A DNA stretch of 29,634 nt from an uncultured Alistipes sp. (GCA_949840605.1 CATKXN010000021.1:1-29634), one strand, 5' to 3'; shown: positions 16,974 to 26,181, numbered from the stretch's first letter. Program-made: numbers and translations. The notes: generated by a model not told the origin, from the sequence alone.

Positions 16974-19900
16974 ATGAAGAATTTTTTACCCGAAGCAGTT
17001 TTCTCCGGCAGAGTGATACGGCGGCTGGCCGTACTGCTGGCGGTCTGGACCGCCGGATTGGGCGCCGTCCGTGCGCAGCAGGCGCAGCAGACGTTCGCGG
17101 TCGATTTCCGCAACGCCACCGTACAGCAGGTCTTCACCTGGCTGGACAACCACACGCAGTATGACTTCGTCTACAACAATTCGCAGATCGAGTCGCTGGC
17201 GCGCGTTTCGATGCAGATGAGCAGCACCACCGTCGTCGACGTGGTGAAATACTGCCTGCGCAACAGCAAACTCAGCTACCAGATCCGCGGCAACCTGGTC
17301 GTCATCCGGCCCTCCGACGAGATCAAAAAGAATACCGAGGAGGCCGTGCAGTTCTCCGGCGTGGTTTACGACGAGAACGGACTGCCGCTGGCCGGCGTGA
17401 GCGTCGTGCTCAAGCAGGCGAGCCGCGGCGCCGTGACGGGTCCCGACGGCAAATTCGTCCTCAAGGCACGCCGCGCGGACAACATGACCCTTTCGTTCTC
17501 GTTCCTGGGCATGAAGAACCAGGAGATCACGGTTTACAGCAACGGCCGGCAGACGCTCAGAGAGCTGGACCGGATCAACGTCCACATGGACCCTGCGGTG
17601 AGCGAAATCGGCAACGTCGTAGTGACGGGCATTCTGAACATCGCCCAGAAATCGTTCTCCGGATCGTCGACCACGATCACCGGCGAGCAGCTCAAAACCG
17701 TGGCGCCCCAGGGCAACGCCCTGAGCGCCATCCAGATTTTCGAACCCTCGTTCCGCATCACCGAGAACCTCGACATGGGTTCGAACCCCAACGCCCTGCC
17801 GCAGATGTACGTCCGCGGACGCTCGGGCATCGGCACCCCCGCGCTCGACGCGAGCCTCACCTCGGAACACGCGCTGAAGAACGACCCCAACCGGCCGATC
17901 TTCATGCTCGACGGCTACGAGGTGTCGATGGAGAAGATCTACGACCTCGACATCGAGCGCATCGAGACCTACACCATCCTGAAGGACGCCGCCGCAACGG
18001 CCATGTACGGATCGCGCGCGGCCAACGGCGTGGTCGTCATCACGACCAAACCCCTGCCCGCCGGACGCCTGAGCGTCAGCTACAGCGGCAACTTCTCGAT
18101 CAACGCCCCCGACCTGTCGAGCTACAACCTGATGAACGCCCGCGAGAAACTCGAAGCCGAGCGTCTGGCCGGATTCTACGACACGGACGATCCGGGACAG
18201 ATGGCCACGAAGCTCAAGGAGTACAACGGCAAGCTGCAGAACATCGAGCGCGGCATCGAAACCGACTGGCTCGCACTGCCGCTGCGCACGTCGTTCAGCC
18301 ACAAGCATTCGGTCTCCGTCGGCGGAGCCTCCGACGCCTTCCGCTACGGGCTCGACCTGATGTACGACGACCAGGAGGGTGTGATGAAGGGGCTGAACCG
18401 CAAGAAAATGGATGCGTCGCTCAACCTGCAGTACCAGTACAAGGGGCTCACCTTCCGCAACCAGATGACCAGCACGCTGGTCAATTCGCAGGAGTCTCCC
18501 TACGGCAGTTTCTCGGAGTACGTGCGGATGAACCCCTACGACACCTACCTCGACGAGAACGGCAACATCGGCATGAACATGGCGACCTGGCACAGCGGAT
18601 CGCCCTACCGCAACCCGATGTACGACGCCACGCTGGGGAGTTTCGACAAGGGCAAGCGCCACGAGTTCTACGACAAATTCGACGTGCGCTACTACCTCAA
18701 CAAGAAGATCAATTTCAAGGCCGACATCACCCTGGGATATATCGTCAGCGATGCGGACAAGTTCACCGATCCCGCCGCAGCACGCTTCCAGAACACCGAA
18801 AAAAAGGGCCAGCTGACGACCTCCCGGCAGAAGGAGTCGAACTACGACTTCAACCTGAAAGGCTACTACAACGACCAGATCGGCAGACACAACATCAACC
18901 TCGTCGCCGGCCTGAACATCCGCGAGACCAAAACCAACTACGAAGGATACACCTACAGCGGTTTCCCCGAAGGCGGTTTCTCGGCCCCGGGTTACGCCAA
19001 GGACGTCGACACGAAGAGCTTCCTCGAAAGCAAGAACCGCCTGTTCGGCGCTCTCGCCGTGCTCAACTATTCGTACAACGACCTGATCTTCGCCGACCTC
19101 TCGGGACGTATCGACGGCAGTTCGCAGTTCGGTTCGAACAAGCGTTTCGCCCCGTTCTTCTCCACGGGACTGGGCGTCAACCTCCACAACCTGAACTTCT
19201 TCAAAAAGAACACGCCGTGGCTCACGCAGCTGAAGCTGCGCGGCACCTACGGCATGACGGGCAAGGTCTCGTTCCCCTCCTACGCCGCGCAGAACAAGTA
19301 CGAGATGATCACCGACTGGCAGTACCCGACGGGCGACGCCGTGCAGATCAGATACCTGGGCAACCCCAACCTGAAATGGGAGCGCACGATACAGACCGAC
19401 ATGGGTTTCGAACTGGAGATTCTCAACGGGCTGTTCTACGCCAGATACACCTACTACGTCAACGACACGCACGATACGCTGGGCGACATGACCATCCCGA
19501 CCTCCTCGGGTTTCACCGCCTACAAGGAGAATATCGGCCGCATGGAGAACCGCGGACACGAAATCAAACTCCAGAGCCGCGTCGTCAATACCGAAAACAC
19601 GATCGTCACGCTGCTGTTCAACGGCGCCTCGAACAAGGGCAGGCTCAAGAAGATCAGCAACTCGCTGAGGGACTACAACGACCGCGTGAACGAACATTTC
19701 AACGCCGGTCTCGGCGGCAACGACATCCAGGCCACGCCGTTGCTGCGCTATATCGAGGGCGGTTCGCTGACGGGCATCTACGCCATGCGTTCGCTGGGCA
19801 TCGACCCCGCGACGGGCAAGGAACTCTTCCAGCGCCGCGACGGTTCGACGACCTTCAAGTGGGACCCCGCAGAGAACGTGCTGGTGGGCGACACCGAGCC

Positions 19901-20357
19901 CGCGATGAGCGGTTCGTTCGGCGTGAGCGCCTACTGGAAAGGTTTCTCGCTCGACGCCTACTTCATGTACGAATGGGGCGGGCAGCGCTACAACCAGACG
20001 CTGCGCACGACCATCGAGATGGCTGACATCCTCAACAGCAACTGCGACCGCCGCGTGCTGAGCGACCGCTGGATCGAGGGCCGGAACATCATCGCCCGCT
20101 TCCGCGACATCAAGGACTACAACACGGTGACGCGCCCCACCTCGCGCCTGGTTCAGGATTACAGCTACCTCAACATGTCGAGCCTCTCGGTGGGTTACGA
20201 ATTCAAGCGCGACATGATCCGCAAGCTGGGCCTCTACCGGCTCAAACTGCAGTTCAACTGCCGCGACCTGTTCACCGCCAGCTCGATCCAGATCGAGCGC
20301 GGCCTCTCGTCGCCCTACGCACGTACGTTCACCCTTTCCGTCAACGCCTCCTTCTAA
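16974..20357 (+). CDS. SusC/RagA-type TonB-dependent transporter with STN domain
   Basis: 1127 residues from the ATG at 16974 (MKNFLPEAVF). The frame is open 72 bp further upstream through the hairpin, and that part carries no signal peptide. Domains in order: signal peptide ~1-34; STN (secretin/TonB N-terminal) domain ~40-112 (FAVDFRNATVQQVFTWLD, YDFVYNNSQI); carboxypeptidase-D-like domain ~126-200 (YDENGLPLAGVSVVLKQASR); plug ~218-375 (DIERIETYTILKDAAATAMY, RAANGVVVITTK); and a beta-barrel ending in LSVNASF. It imports a ligand handed over by SusD, powered by TonB. The STN domain implies that it also signals to the FecR protein of the same locus. The plug has an unusually long insertion before MLDGYEV. 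Confidence 0.95.
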   Translation: MKNFLPEAVFSGRVIRRLAVLLAVWTAGLGAVRAQQAQQTFAVDFRNATVQQVFTWLDNHTQYDFVYNNSQIESLARVSMQMSSTTVVDVVKYCLRNSKLSYQIRGNLVVIRPSDEIKKNTEEAVQFSGVVYDENGLPLAGVSVVLKQASRGAVTGPDGKFVLKARRADNMTLSFSFLGMKNQEITVYSNGRQTLRELDRINVHMDPAVSEIGNVVVTGILNIAQKSFSGSSTTITGEQLKTVAPQGNALSAIQIFEPSFRITENLDMGSNPNALPQMYVRGRSGIGTPALDASLTSEHALKNDPNRPIFMLDGYEVSMEKIYDLDIERIETYTILKDAAATAMYGSRAANGVVVITTKPLPAGRLSVSYSGNFSINAPDLSSYNLMNAREKLEAERLAGFYDTDDPGQMATKLKEYNGKLQNIERGIETDWLALPLRTSFSHKHSVSVGGASDAFRYGLDLMYDDQEGVMKGLNRKKMDASLNLQYQYKGLTFRNQMTSTLVNSQESPYGSFSEYVRMNPYDTYLDENGNIGMNMATWHSGSPYRNPMYDATLGSFDKGKRHEFYDKFDVRYYLNKKINFKADITLGYIVSDADKFTDPAAARFQNTEKKGQLTTSRQKESNYDFNLKGYYNDQIGRHNINLVAGLNIRETKTNYEGYTYSGFPEGGFSAPGYAKDVDTKSFLESKNRLFGALAVLNYSYNDLIFADLSGRIDGSSQFGSNKRFAPFFSTGLGVNLHNLNFFKKNTPWLTQLKLRGTYGMTGKVSFPSYAAQNKYEMITDWQYPTGDAVQIRYLGNPNLKWERTIQTDMGFELEILNGLFYARYTYYVNDTHDTLGDMTIPTSSGFTAYKENIGRMENRGHEIKLQSRVVNTENTIVTLLFNGASNKGRLKKISNSLRDYNDRVNEHFNAGLGGNDIQATPLLRYIEGGSLTGIYAMRSLGIDPATGKELFQRRDGSTTFKWDPAENVLVGDTEPAMSGSFGVSAYWKGFSLDAYFMYEWGGQRYNQTLRTTIEMADILNSNCDRRVLSDRWIEGRNIIARFRDIKDYNTVTRPTSRLVQDYSYLNMSSLSVGYEFKRDMIRKLGLYRLKLQFNCRDLFTASSIQIERGLSSPYARTFTLSVNASF

Positions 20358-20370
20358 AAACGCGCGACCT

Positions 20371-21801
20371 ATGAAAACGAAAAAGATATATCTCGCAGCC
20401 ATCGTCCTGGCCGCAGCGACGGCCACAGCCTGCGAAGAGTGGCTGAAAATAGAGCCCCAGTACGAAATCACCGACACCGACCTCTACAAGAACACCGCCG
20501 GCTACTACAAAGCCGTCAACGGCCTCTACCGCCAGATGTCGGAGTTCTCGCTCTACGGCAAGGAGCTTTCGTGGGGCATGACCGACGTCTGGGCGCGCTG
20601 CTACTCCGTCGACCCCGCCAGCGACTACAAGTCCTATCCCCAGATGTACAACCTGGAATACGACGCCAAGGAGGCCGCCTCGCTCGCATCGGCAATCTGG
20701 AGTTCCGGCTACAAGGTCATCGCCCAGGCCAACGACCTGATCGCGCATGCCGAGAAGACCGACGCCGATTTCTTCACCAACGCAGACACCGACCGCAACA
20801 CGGTCCTCGGCGAGGCCTACGCCGTACGCGCCATGATGCACTTCGACCTGATGCGCCTGTTCGGGGCATCGCTGGAGGTCGACGACGCGGGGCGCTACAT
20901 TCCCTATGTCGAGACCTACCCGTCGACGGTCAACCCGCCGATCCCGAGCCGGGAATTCCTGGAAAAGACCATCGCCGACCTGGTGAAGGCCCGCGACCTG
21001 CTCAAGACGTTCGACGTCGAGGTCAATCCCTCCTACGCCGCGTCGACGGCCTATCGGTTTTTCGGTTCGAGCAATCCCCCGCAGGGCAAGTTCTACAACA
21101 ACCGCGGAACGCGGCTGAACTACTACGCCGTGACGGTGCTGCTGGCCCGCGTCTGCCTCTGGGCGCAGAAGACCGGCGACGCGCTGACCTACGCACAGGA
21201 GATCATCGACCTGGTGACGGACAAGACGCTGAAGTTTTCCACCTCGGGATCGGTCTCGGGCGTGCCCAAGTTGTTCGACGACCTGCTCTTCGGATTCTAC
21301 AACGACAAACTGGCGGAAACCTTCGAGCCTTACGCCAACAACACCAACGCCCGCCGGCTGGTCATCGACGACAAGCCCCTGTTCACCACCCCGACGAACG
21401 ACCAGCGGAAGAATTTCCGCAACACGACGACCGGGTTCCTGACGAAATACACCGTCAGCGTTTCCGAGGAGAAAGACAAGATCATTCCGAACATCCGCAT
21501 CAGCGAGGCTTACTACATCGCCGCCGAATGTCTCTACCAGACCGACATGAAGACGGCCGCCGCCGACCTGATGACCGTGCGCAAGGCCCGCGGCTATTCG
21601 TCGCCCGCGCTTTCGGGCTCGACGAGCGAAGAGGCGTTCCGGGAGGCCCTGACCTACGAATACCGCAAGGAGTTCATCGGCGAGGGACAGCTCATCTTCT
21701 TCTTCAAGCGCACCAACCGTCCGATCGCCTTCTCCGAAGGCAATTTCGACCACAAGGGCCAGCTCACCCTGCCGGTTCCCGACAGCGAAAGCGCAATCTA
21801 A
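20371..21801 (+). CDS. SusD/RagB-type surface lipoprotein
   Basis: 476 residues. The lipoprotein signal ends at C21 (ATATACEEWL). The SusD fold is shown by helical TPR-like segments such as LGEAYAVRAMMHFDLMRLFG, FLEKTIADLVKARDLL and YYAVTVLLARVCLWAQ, and by the C-terminal EALTYEYRKEFIGEGQLIFF motif followed by the closing TLPVPDSE. It is the surface lid that delivers ligand to the adjacent SusC. The gene begins 13 bp after susC. Linkage to two secreted protease-family proteins, with no glycoside hydrolase nearby, suggests peptide or protein ligands rather than glycans; this is an inference. Confidence 0.95.
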   Translation: MKTKKIYLAAIVLAAATATACEEWLKIEPQYEITDTDLYKNTAGYYKAVNGLYRQMSEFSLYGKELSWGMTDVWARCYSVDPASDYKSYPQMYNLEYDAKEAASLASAIWSSGYKVIAQANDLIAHAEKTDADFFTNADTDRNTVLGEAYAVRAMMHFDLMRLFGASLEVDDAGRYIPYVETYPSTVNPPIPSREFLEKTIADLVKARDLLKTFDVEVNPSYAASTAYRFFGSSNPPQGKFYNNRGTRLNYYAVTVLLARVCLWAQKTGDALTYAQEIIDLVTDKTLKFSTSGSVSGVPKLFDDLLFGFYNDKLAETFEPYANNTNARRLVIDDKPLFTTPTNDQRKNFRNTTTGFLTKYTVSVSEEKDKIIPNIRISEAYYIAAECLYQTDMKTAAADLMTVRKARGYSSPALSGSTSEEAFREALTYEYRKEFIGEGQLIFFFKRTNRPIAFSEGNFDHKGQLTLPVPDSESAI

Positions 21802-21813
21802 CCGACGAAACAC

Positions 21814-22518
21814 ATGAAAGCAGACACGATGAAAAAGACGACAGCCCTATTTGCAGCCGCAGCCGCCCTGTTTGCGGCCTCCTGCGACAAATCGGAGATT
21901 CTCGCTCCGACCGACCAGCGTTACATCTACATGTCGTATCCGGAAAGCAACAATCCGGTCTTCAACTTCTCGTTCATCTCCACGACCAAGAAGACCGTAC
22001 GGATCGCCGTGCCGATCAAATTCGCCGGCCGCCCGCTGAGCGAGGACCTCGCCTACGCCGTGAAGGTCCATCCCGGCAGCGAGGAGACGACGCTGAAAGC
22101 GAACGAGGAGTACGAACTCCCGGAACTGGTTTTCCGCAAGGAGAGCTTCCTCGACACGATTTTCGTCACGGTCCACAAGACCGCACGGATGGAGACCGCC
22201 ACCTACAGCCTGAAATTCAGCCTCGTATCGAACGGGAACTTCCTTGCGACGCAGACCGGATTCCTGGATGCCGAGCTCCGCGTCACGGCGCAGATCGCAC
22301 ATCCCGCATGGTGGGACCAGTCGGTCGTGGAGTTCTACCTGGGAACCTACAGCGACAAAAAGTTCGAACTCTTCTCGCAGAACATCTTTACGGGCGACTA
22401 CGGCGAACTGAGCGACAGCGAAAAGCAGTTCTATGCGCTCAAGTTCAAATACTGGCTCGCCGAGCATCCCCAGACAGAGGACGACGGCACACAGATGAAG
22501 GTGGCGATCCAGGGATAA
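21814..22518 (+). CDS. DUF4843-type lipoprotein
   Basis: 234 residues if started at 21814. A second ATG at 21829 gives a cleaner signal peptide (MKKTTALFAAAAALFAASC), with lipidated Cys at 24 (or 19). The mature part (~210 residues) is beta-rich: YIYMSYPESNNPVFNFSF is an early strand region, and ELVFRKESFLDTIFVTVHKT follows. It resembles the DUF4843 proteins commonly encoded right after SusD in Bacteroidetes. Expected location is the cell surface, as an accessory ligand-binding lipoprotein of the SusCD complex. It sits 12 bp after susD and 19 bp before the next gene. No enzymatic motif is seen. Confidence 0.85.
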   Translation: MKADTMKKTTALFAAAAALFAASCDKSEILAPTDQRYIYMSYPESNNPVFNFSFISTTKKTVRIAVPIKFAGRPLSEDLAYAVKVHPGSEETTLKANEEYELPELVFRKESFLDTIFVTVHKTARMETATYSLKFSLVSNGNFLATQTGFLDAELRVTAQIAHPAWWDQSVVEFYLGTYSDKKFELFSQNIFTGDYGELSDSEKQFYALKFKYWLAEHPQTEDDGTQMKVAIQG

Positions 22519-22537
22519 CCATTAAAAGAGACAGACT

Positions 22538-24133
22538 ATGAAACGATACAAATTTCTGCTTCTGGCGGTCGTGGCGGCGCTGGCGACCGGGTGTTACAGC
22601 GACGACACGAACACCGACTACACCTCGCTCGACCTGCCGGCGATCGACAACCCGGAGAACGATCCGGCGCTGTTCGTACCGAACCACGCCTATGCGATCA
22701 AACTCGCCGACCGCCTGCAAATCACGCCCAACGTGGTTTACAAGGAGATGAACGATCTCTCCTACCGCTGGGTCATCGACGGCAAAGAGGTGGCCGCGAC
22801 GAAGGACCTCGACTGGGAGTGCGACATGGAAGCCAACCGCGTCTACGGCTATTTCGAAGTCCGCCGCAATTCCGCGGGAAATTCCACGATATTCTCCTTC
22901 AGCGTCGTGCTCGACCAACCCTACGTGACGGGTTACAGCCTGCTGGTCGAAAAAGACGGGGCCTTGCGCTACGACTTCATCGGCTATACCGTGGCGGCGC
23001 TCTACACGTTCGATTACTACGAGAACGGCGCCGGCATCCAGATTCCTTTCACGGGCAGCAATCCGCGCTTGCAGGAGTACTGGTCGTGCGAAAAGGCATC
23101 CGTCGTCGGCAATGAGATGTTTCTCGACGACGATCCGGAGAACTGCGCCTCGTTCAGCGGCGAAACCCTGCTGCACGAGATGACGCTCAAACAGGAGTTC
23201 ATGAACGAGACGTTCCCCGCGGATTTCCGGGTGAAGGACTTCATGCACGGCGGTTTCGTCAGCTATGTGATGGCCGATGACGGGCGCGTCTTCCCGCGCA
23301 AGGGCTCGCGCATCTACTACACGGGGCATTTCCTCGACCTGCCGGTACGTTACGACGGCCAGCAGATCAACGGAGTGAAATTCATCACGGCGCGCTATGC
23401 CGAAGGCTACGGACTGATCTACGACCAGGCTGCCGACGGAGGCCGTTTCCTGCTGGTCAATCTCGACTACAGCACCTCCGAGGCGGATTCCGGCGAACGG
23501 GCGGGAAATATCACGGAATTCCCCGACGGAAGCGGGATGAGCGGCATCACCGACTACGAATTCGTCGACGGCTGGTTTATCAAGGACGCCAACGTCATGG
23601 CCTACCCCCAGCAATCGGGCGTCATGATGCTGTTCCGCAAAAAGTCCGACGGCAGCTACTACACCCGCGAGGTGAAGATCTCCTACGCGACGAGAACCTC
23701 GACCGTGGAGGTGTCGGAGGTTTACGAGGAGGTTTACCGCAAACTGCCCGAGTTCGGGCCCGACAGCAAGGTCTGCGTGATCCGCATCGACGGCGGCAGC
23801 TACTACAAGTCGGGTTATATGTTCTATACCGCGGCATCCGATCCCCGCAAGGTGCTGGTCAAGGAGCGCGCGTCAAAGGACGCCCCCACGGAGTTCCACA
23901 CCTTCGACCAGGATGTCGCAGCCATAGTCGAAGGCACGATGAAGAGCAACAACTGCTATATGCTCTTCGCGCTGGCCGACGGTACGGTGATGATGTATAC
24001 CACCTCGAACCGGAACGTAGGTTCGGGTGTGAATTTCCTCACTTTCGAGGAGGAGCGCGTCATCGAGAAATACCGGGTCGACGGCAAGATCCGCTGGGCC
24101 GGATTCAAATACGGCAACATCTCGAACTTCTGA
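22538..24133 (+). CDS. PKD-like surface lipoprotein
   Basis: 531 residues. The lipoprotein signal is MKRYKFLLLAVVAALATGC with Cys19. Residues ~45-125 (ITPNVVYKEMNDLSYRWVID, through VRRNSAGNSTIFSFSVVLD) fit a PKD-like Ig-fold domain. The remaining ~400 residues contain repeated aromatic beta segments (GYSLLVEKDGALRYDFI, VCVIRIDGGSYYKSGYMFY) that may form a propeller. Genes of this kind typically close SusC-SusD-DUF4843 operons with a neighbouring zinc protease, and a terminator follows 24 bp after the stop. It probably binds the same substrate at the cell surface. No catalytic residues can be named. Confidence 0.85.
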   Translation: MKRYKFLLLAVVAALATGCYSDDTNTDYTSLDLPAIDNPENDPALFVPNHAYAIKLADRLQITPNVVYKEMNDLSYRWVIDGKEVAATKDLDWECDMEANRVYGYFEVRRNSAGNSTIFSFSVVLDQPYVTGYSLLVEKDGALRYDFIGYTVAALYTFDYYENGAGIQIPFTGSNPRLQEYWSCEKASVVGNEMFLDDDPENCASFSGETLLHEMTLKQEFMNETFPADFRVKDFMHGGFVSYVMADDGRVFPRKGSRIYYTGHFLDLPVRYDGQQINGVKFITARYAEGYGLIYDQAADGGRFLLVNLDYSTSEADSGERAGNITEFPDGSGMSGITDYEFVDGWFIKDANVMAYPQQSGVMMLFRKKSDGSYYTREVKISYATRTSTVEVSEVYEEVYRKLPEFGPDSKVCVIRIDGGSYYKSGYMFYTAASDPRKVLVKERASKDAPTEFHTFDQDVAAIVEGTMKSNNCYMLFALADGTVMMYTTSNRNVGSGVNFLTFEEERVIEKYRVDGKIRWAGFKYGNISNF

Positions 24134-24157
24134 TCCAGAAAACAACGCACGAAAAAG

Positions 24158-24186
24158 CCGTTTCTTCGTTCGGAAGCGGGATTTTT
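24158..24186 (+). terminator. Terminator closing the SusC/SusD locus
   Basis: An 8-bp stem (24158-24165 with 24172-24179, two G-T pairs) with a 6-nt loop, followed by ATTTTT. Confidence 0.75.
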
Positions 24187-24281
24187 AGGAGCAACATAGT
24201 GCATAAAAGCGTAAATATTTTGTTTACAGTTATTTAATGCATTAGCTTTCATAGGTTCCGAAACGCTCAAAAGCAAAATCG

Positions 24282-24324
24282 GGCAGGTTTAACGGTGAGT
24301 TTCGTTACTTATCCGTTACCTGCC
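24282..24324. repeat. Imperfect inverted repeat upstream of the integrase
   Basis: Bases 24282-24295 and CCGTTACCTGCC at 24313-24324 are inverted copies with a 2-base bulge. It lies in the otherwise gene-free, AT-rich 24187-24435 stretch, 112 bp before the integrase ATG. It could be an integrase or excisionase binding site near attL, or an operator. Confidence 0.6.
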
Positions 24325-24435
24325 AGAAATGCTTTATTTTGCATTAAGGTGTTTTTATTCAGTTTGTTGCATCGAATTTCCGCATAACAAATAGCTTGAC
24401 TTAACGTTTAACCCATCCAACAAGTTCAAGTTATT

Positions 24436-25665
24436 ATGCAACGCAGCACATTCAAAGTCCTTTTCTATGTAAAAAGGCAGTACGAGAAATCGGGTCAGGT
24501 TCCCGTTATGGGCCGTATTACGATCAATGGCACGATGTCGCAGTTCAGCTGCAAACTCACCGTTCGTTCCGCCCTCTGGGATGCCAAGGCAAATAAAGCC
24601 TCCGGCAAAAGCCTCGAAGCCCAACGCATCAACGAGAAACTGGAGAACATCAAGACAAATATCGGCAAACAATATCAGCGTCTCTGCGACCGGGATTCGT
24701 ACGTTACGGCAGAAAAGGTCCGCAATGCTTTCCTCGGTATGGGTGACGACTGCCGCCTGCTGTTACAGACTTTCGATGAATACCTTGCAAAATTTCAAAC
24801 GCGCGTAGGTAAGGATCGCAGTATTTCGACATTCAACAATTACAGCAAAGCCCGCCGTTACCTCGCCTCTTTTCTGAAATACGAATATAAGGCAGAGGAT
24901 ATGCTTTTCAAGGAACTGAATCGAAATTTTATCGAAAAATACGTTGCCTATCTTTCCTGTGTTCGGAATATGCTTCCAGGCAGCATTGTCACTCCGGTCA
25001 AGAAACTGAAGTTGATGACCTATACGGCGTATAAGAACGGCTGGATTCCCGTTGATCCTTTCGCCGGATTCTACGTCAAGCCGGAATACGGCGAACGACG
25101 TTACCTCTCGGCTTCGGAACTACAAGCCGTGATGGACGTGCATTTACCCAATTACCGCACGCGCATCAATCGTGATGTCTTCGTCTTCTGCGCTTTTACA
25201 GGTTTGAGCTATGCGGACGTTTCGAAACTGACCCATATAGATATTCATACGGACGACAACGGAGATCGTTGGATCATCGACAAACGGCAAAAGACGGGTA
25301 CGCAGTTCCGGGTCAAACTTCTTCCCGTCGCTGAAATGCTCTACAACCGTTATAAGGATACATACCGCATCGGCGAGAAGGTCTTTCCACTTAAAGGCAC
25401 TTATAAAACGTTGAATATGTCGTTGCGGCATGCAGCCCGACTCGCCGGACTGTCATTTCACCCGACGATCCATGAAGCGCGCCACACCTTCGCTACGACG
25501 GTTACGCTTACGCAGGGTGTACCGCTTGAAACAGTCAGCAAAATGCTGGGACATAAACGGATCACTACGACTCAAATCTATGCCCGTATCACCAACGACA
25601 AGATCGGCCAGGATATGACGGCATTGAGCGAGAAACTCAAAAACGTCTTCAAAGTTGCGCAGTAA
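24436..25665 (+). CDS. Tyrosine recombinase/integrase, IntDOT-like
   Basis: 409 residues. The N-terminal arm-binding part (~1-95) starts with FKVLFYVKRQYEKSGQVPV. A SAM-like core-binding domain spans ~105-205 and the catalytic domain ~220-409. Catalytic residues seen are K286 (KRQKTGTQF), H346 and R349 (HEARHTFAT), H373 (LGHKRITTTQ) and the nucleophile Y382 (IYARI). The usual first Arg is Ser258 (FTGLSYADVSKL), as known for IntDOT of CTnDOT and many Bacteroidetes integrases, so this is not a sign of inactivity. It should catalyse integration and excision of the surrounding element. GC content is lower than the preceding genes. Confidence 0.92.
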   Translation: MQRSTFKVLFYVKRQYEKSGQVPVMGRITINGTMSQFSCKLTVRSALWDAKANKASGKSLEAQRINEKLENIKTNIGKQYQRLCDRDSYVTAEKVRNAFLGMGDDCRLLLQTFDEYLAKFQTRVGKDRSISTFNNYSKARRYLASFLKYEYKAEDMLFKELNRNFIEKYVAYLSCVRNMLPGSIVTPVKKLKLMTYTAYKNGWIPVDPFAGFYVKPEYGERRYLSASELQAVMDVHLPNYRTRINRDVFVFCAFTGLSYADVSKLTHIDIHTDDNGDRWIIDKRQKTGTQFRVKLLPVAEMLYNRYKDTYRIGEKVFPLKGTYKTLNMSLRHAARLAGLSFHPTIHEARHTFATTVTLTQGVPLETVSKMLGHKRITTTQIYARITNDKIGQDMTALSEKLKNVFKVAQ

Positions 25666-25725
25666 CCCGGCTGTATCCTGATATTGTTTGTATATATCTT
25701 CTATTTCCGCCGGTAGGGAATTTAT

Positions 25726-25797
25726 CGCCGGAGATGAAAATACGCAAGGCCATGTAAATCGCCCGAGGGCGAGCCTTGCGTATTTTCATTCCCGGCG
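25726..25797. repeat. Nested perfect inverted repeat downstream of the integrase
   Basis: A perfect 17-bp inverted repeat, ATGAAAATACGCAAGGC (25734-25750) with its complement (25773-25789), is extended by CGCCGG/CCGGCG (25726-25731, 25792-25797) after a 2-bp mismatch. Inside the loop lies a second perfect hairpin TCGCCC-GA-GGGCGA (25759-25772). The result is a long stem, an 8-nt one-sided bulge and an inner stem-loop. It could be a terminator, a structured mRNA leader for the small ORF that follows, or a single-strand recognition site. Confidence 0.85.
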
Positions 25798-25928
25798 TTT
25801 TGCTGGTCGCTACCGTCGGAATAGGCGGCTTTCTGCGGCTCAGACGCCCCCCTCCAATCCACGACCGGAATACTTATGCCGGTAGCCGGCCTGCTTCAAC
25901 CGTTTTACGCTGCGGACGGACAATGTAG
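25776..25928 (+). CDS. Possible small single-TM protein, start unclear or decayed
   Basis: In the frame of the ATG at 25734 the reading is MKIRKAM followed by a TAA (25755-25757), then open to a TAG at 25926-25928. Starting at the TTG at 25776 gives about 50 residues with one strong hydrophobic helix (IFIPGVLLVATVGIGGFL), a basic LRLRR stop-transfer segment and a polar tail (DRNTYAGSRPAS). It may be an intact small membrane protein with a non-ATG start, or a gene broken by the TAA. The family was not recognised. The 5' part lies inside the palindrome. Confidence 0.35.
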   Translation: MRIFIPGVLLVATVGIGGFLRLRRPPPIHDRNTYAGSRPASTVLRCGRTM

Positions 25929-25972
25929 AGACCCGACTAAAAATCCTTCGCTGGCTGGCGCTCAATTACCGT

Positions 25973-26179
25973 TTGTACGAATATATCCTATCGAAAGACG
26001 AGGTTCGCGGCCGGTTTATCGTACGCAAGCCTTTCCCGCAGGCTGCATTTCGTCATCTGACCCGAACGATTCCCAACGACGCGACATTGTTTCTACGGAT
26101 CGTGTCCACGGATTTGTACACACTCTATCTGGAGGGTTGCGTTTATTCGCACGGCGAGTGGCATGCCCTTCGGCTTTGA
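25973..26179 (+). CDS. Small hypothetical protein, N-terminus uncertain
   Basis: 68 residues from a TTG at 25973, but the frame is open back to 25886. The translation upstream, VETRLKILRWLALNYRLYEY, reads like genuine protein. An ATG at 25923 is immediately followed by TAG in the other frame, and one inserted base there would give M-V-E-T-R-L-K-I-L-R-W in this frame, so a 1-base deletion at the start codon is possible. The body (VRGRFIVRKPFPQAAFRHLT, IVSTDLYTLYLEGCVYSHGEWHAL) is not low complexity, has a short mixed alpha/beta look and no recognised motif. The stop is 2 bp before the MITE-like palindrome. Function unknown. Confidence 0.45.
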   Translation: MYEYILSKDEVRGRFIVRKPFPQAAFRHLTRTIPNDATLFLRIVSTDLYTLYLEGCVYSHGEWHALRL

Positions 26180-26181
26180 CG

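Noticed and set aside
16986..20477. 1163-codon minus-strand open frame opposite susC
   Set aside because: Shadow frame; the plus strand carries STN, plug and barrel features.
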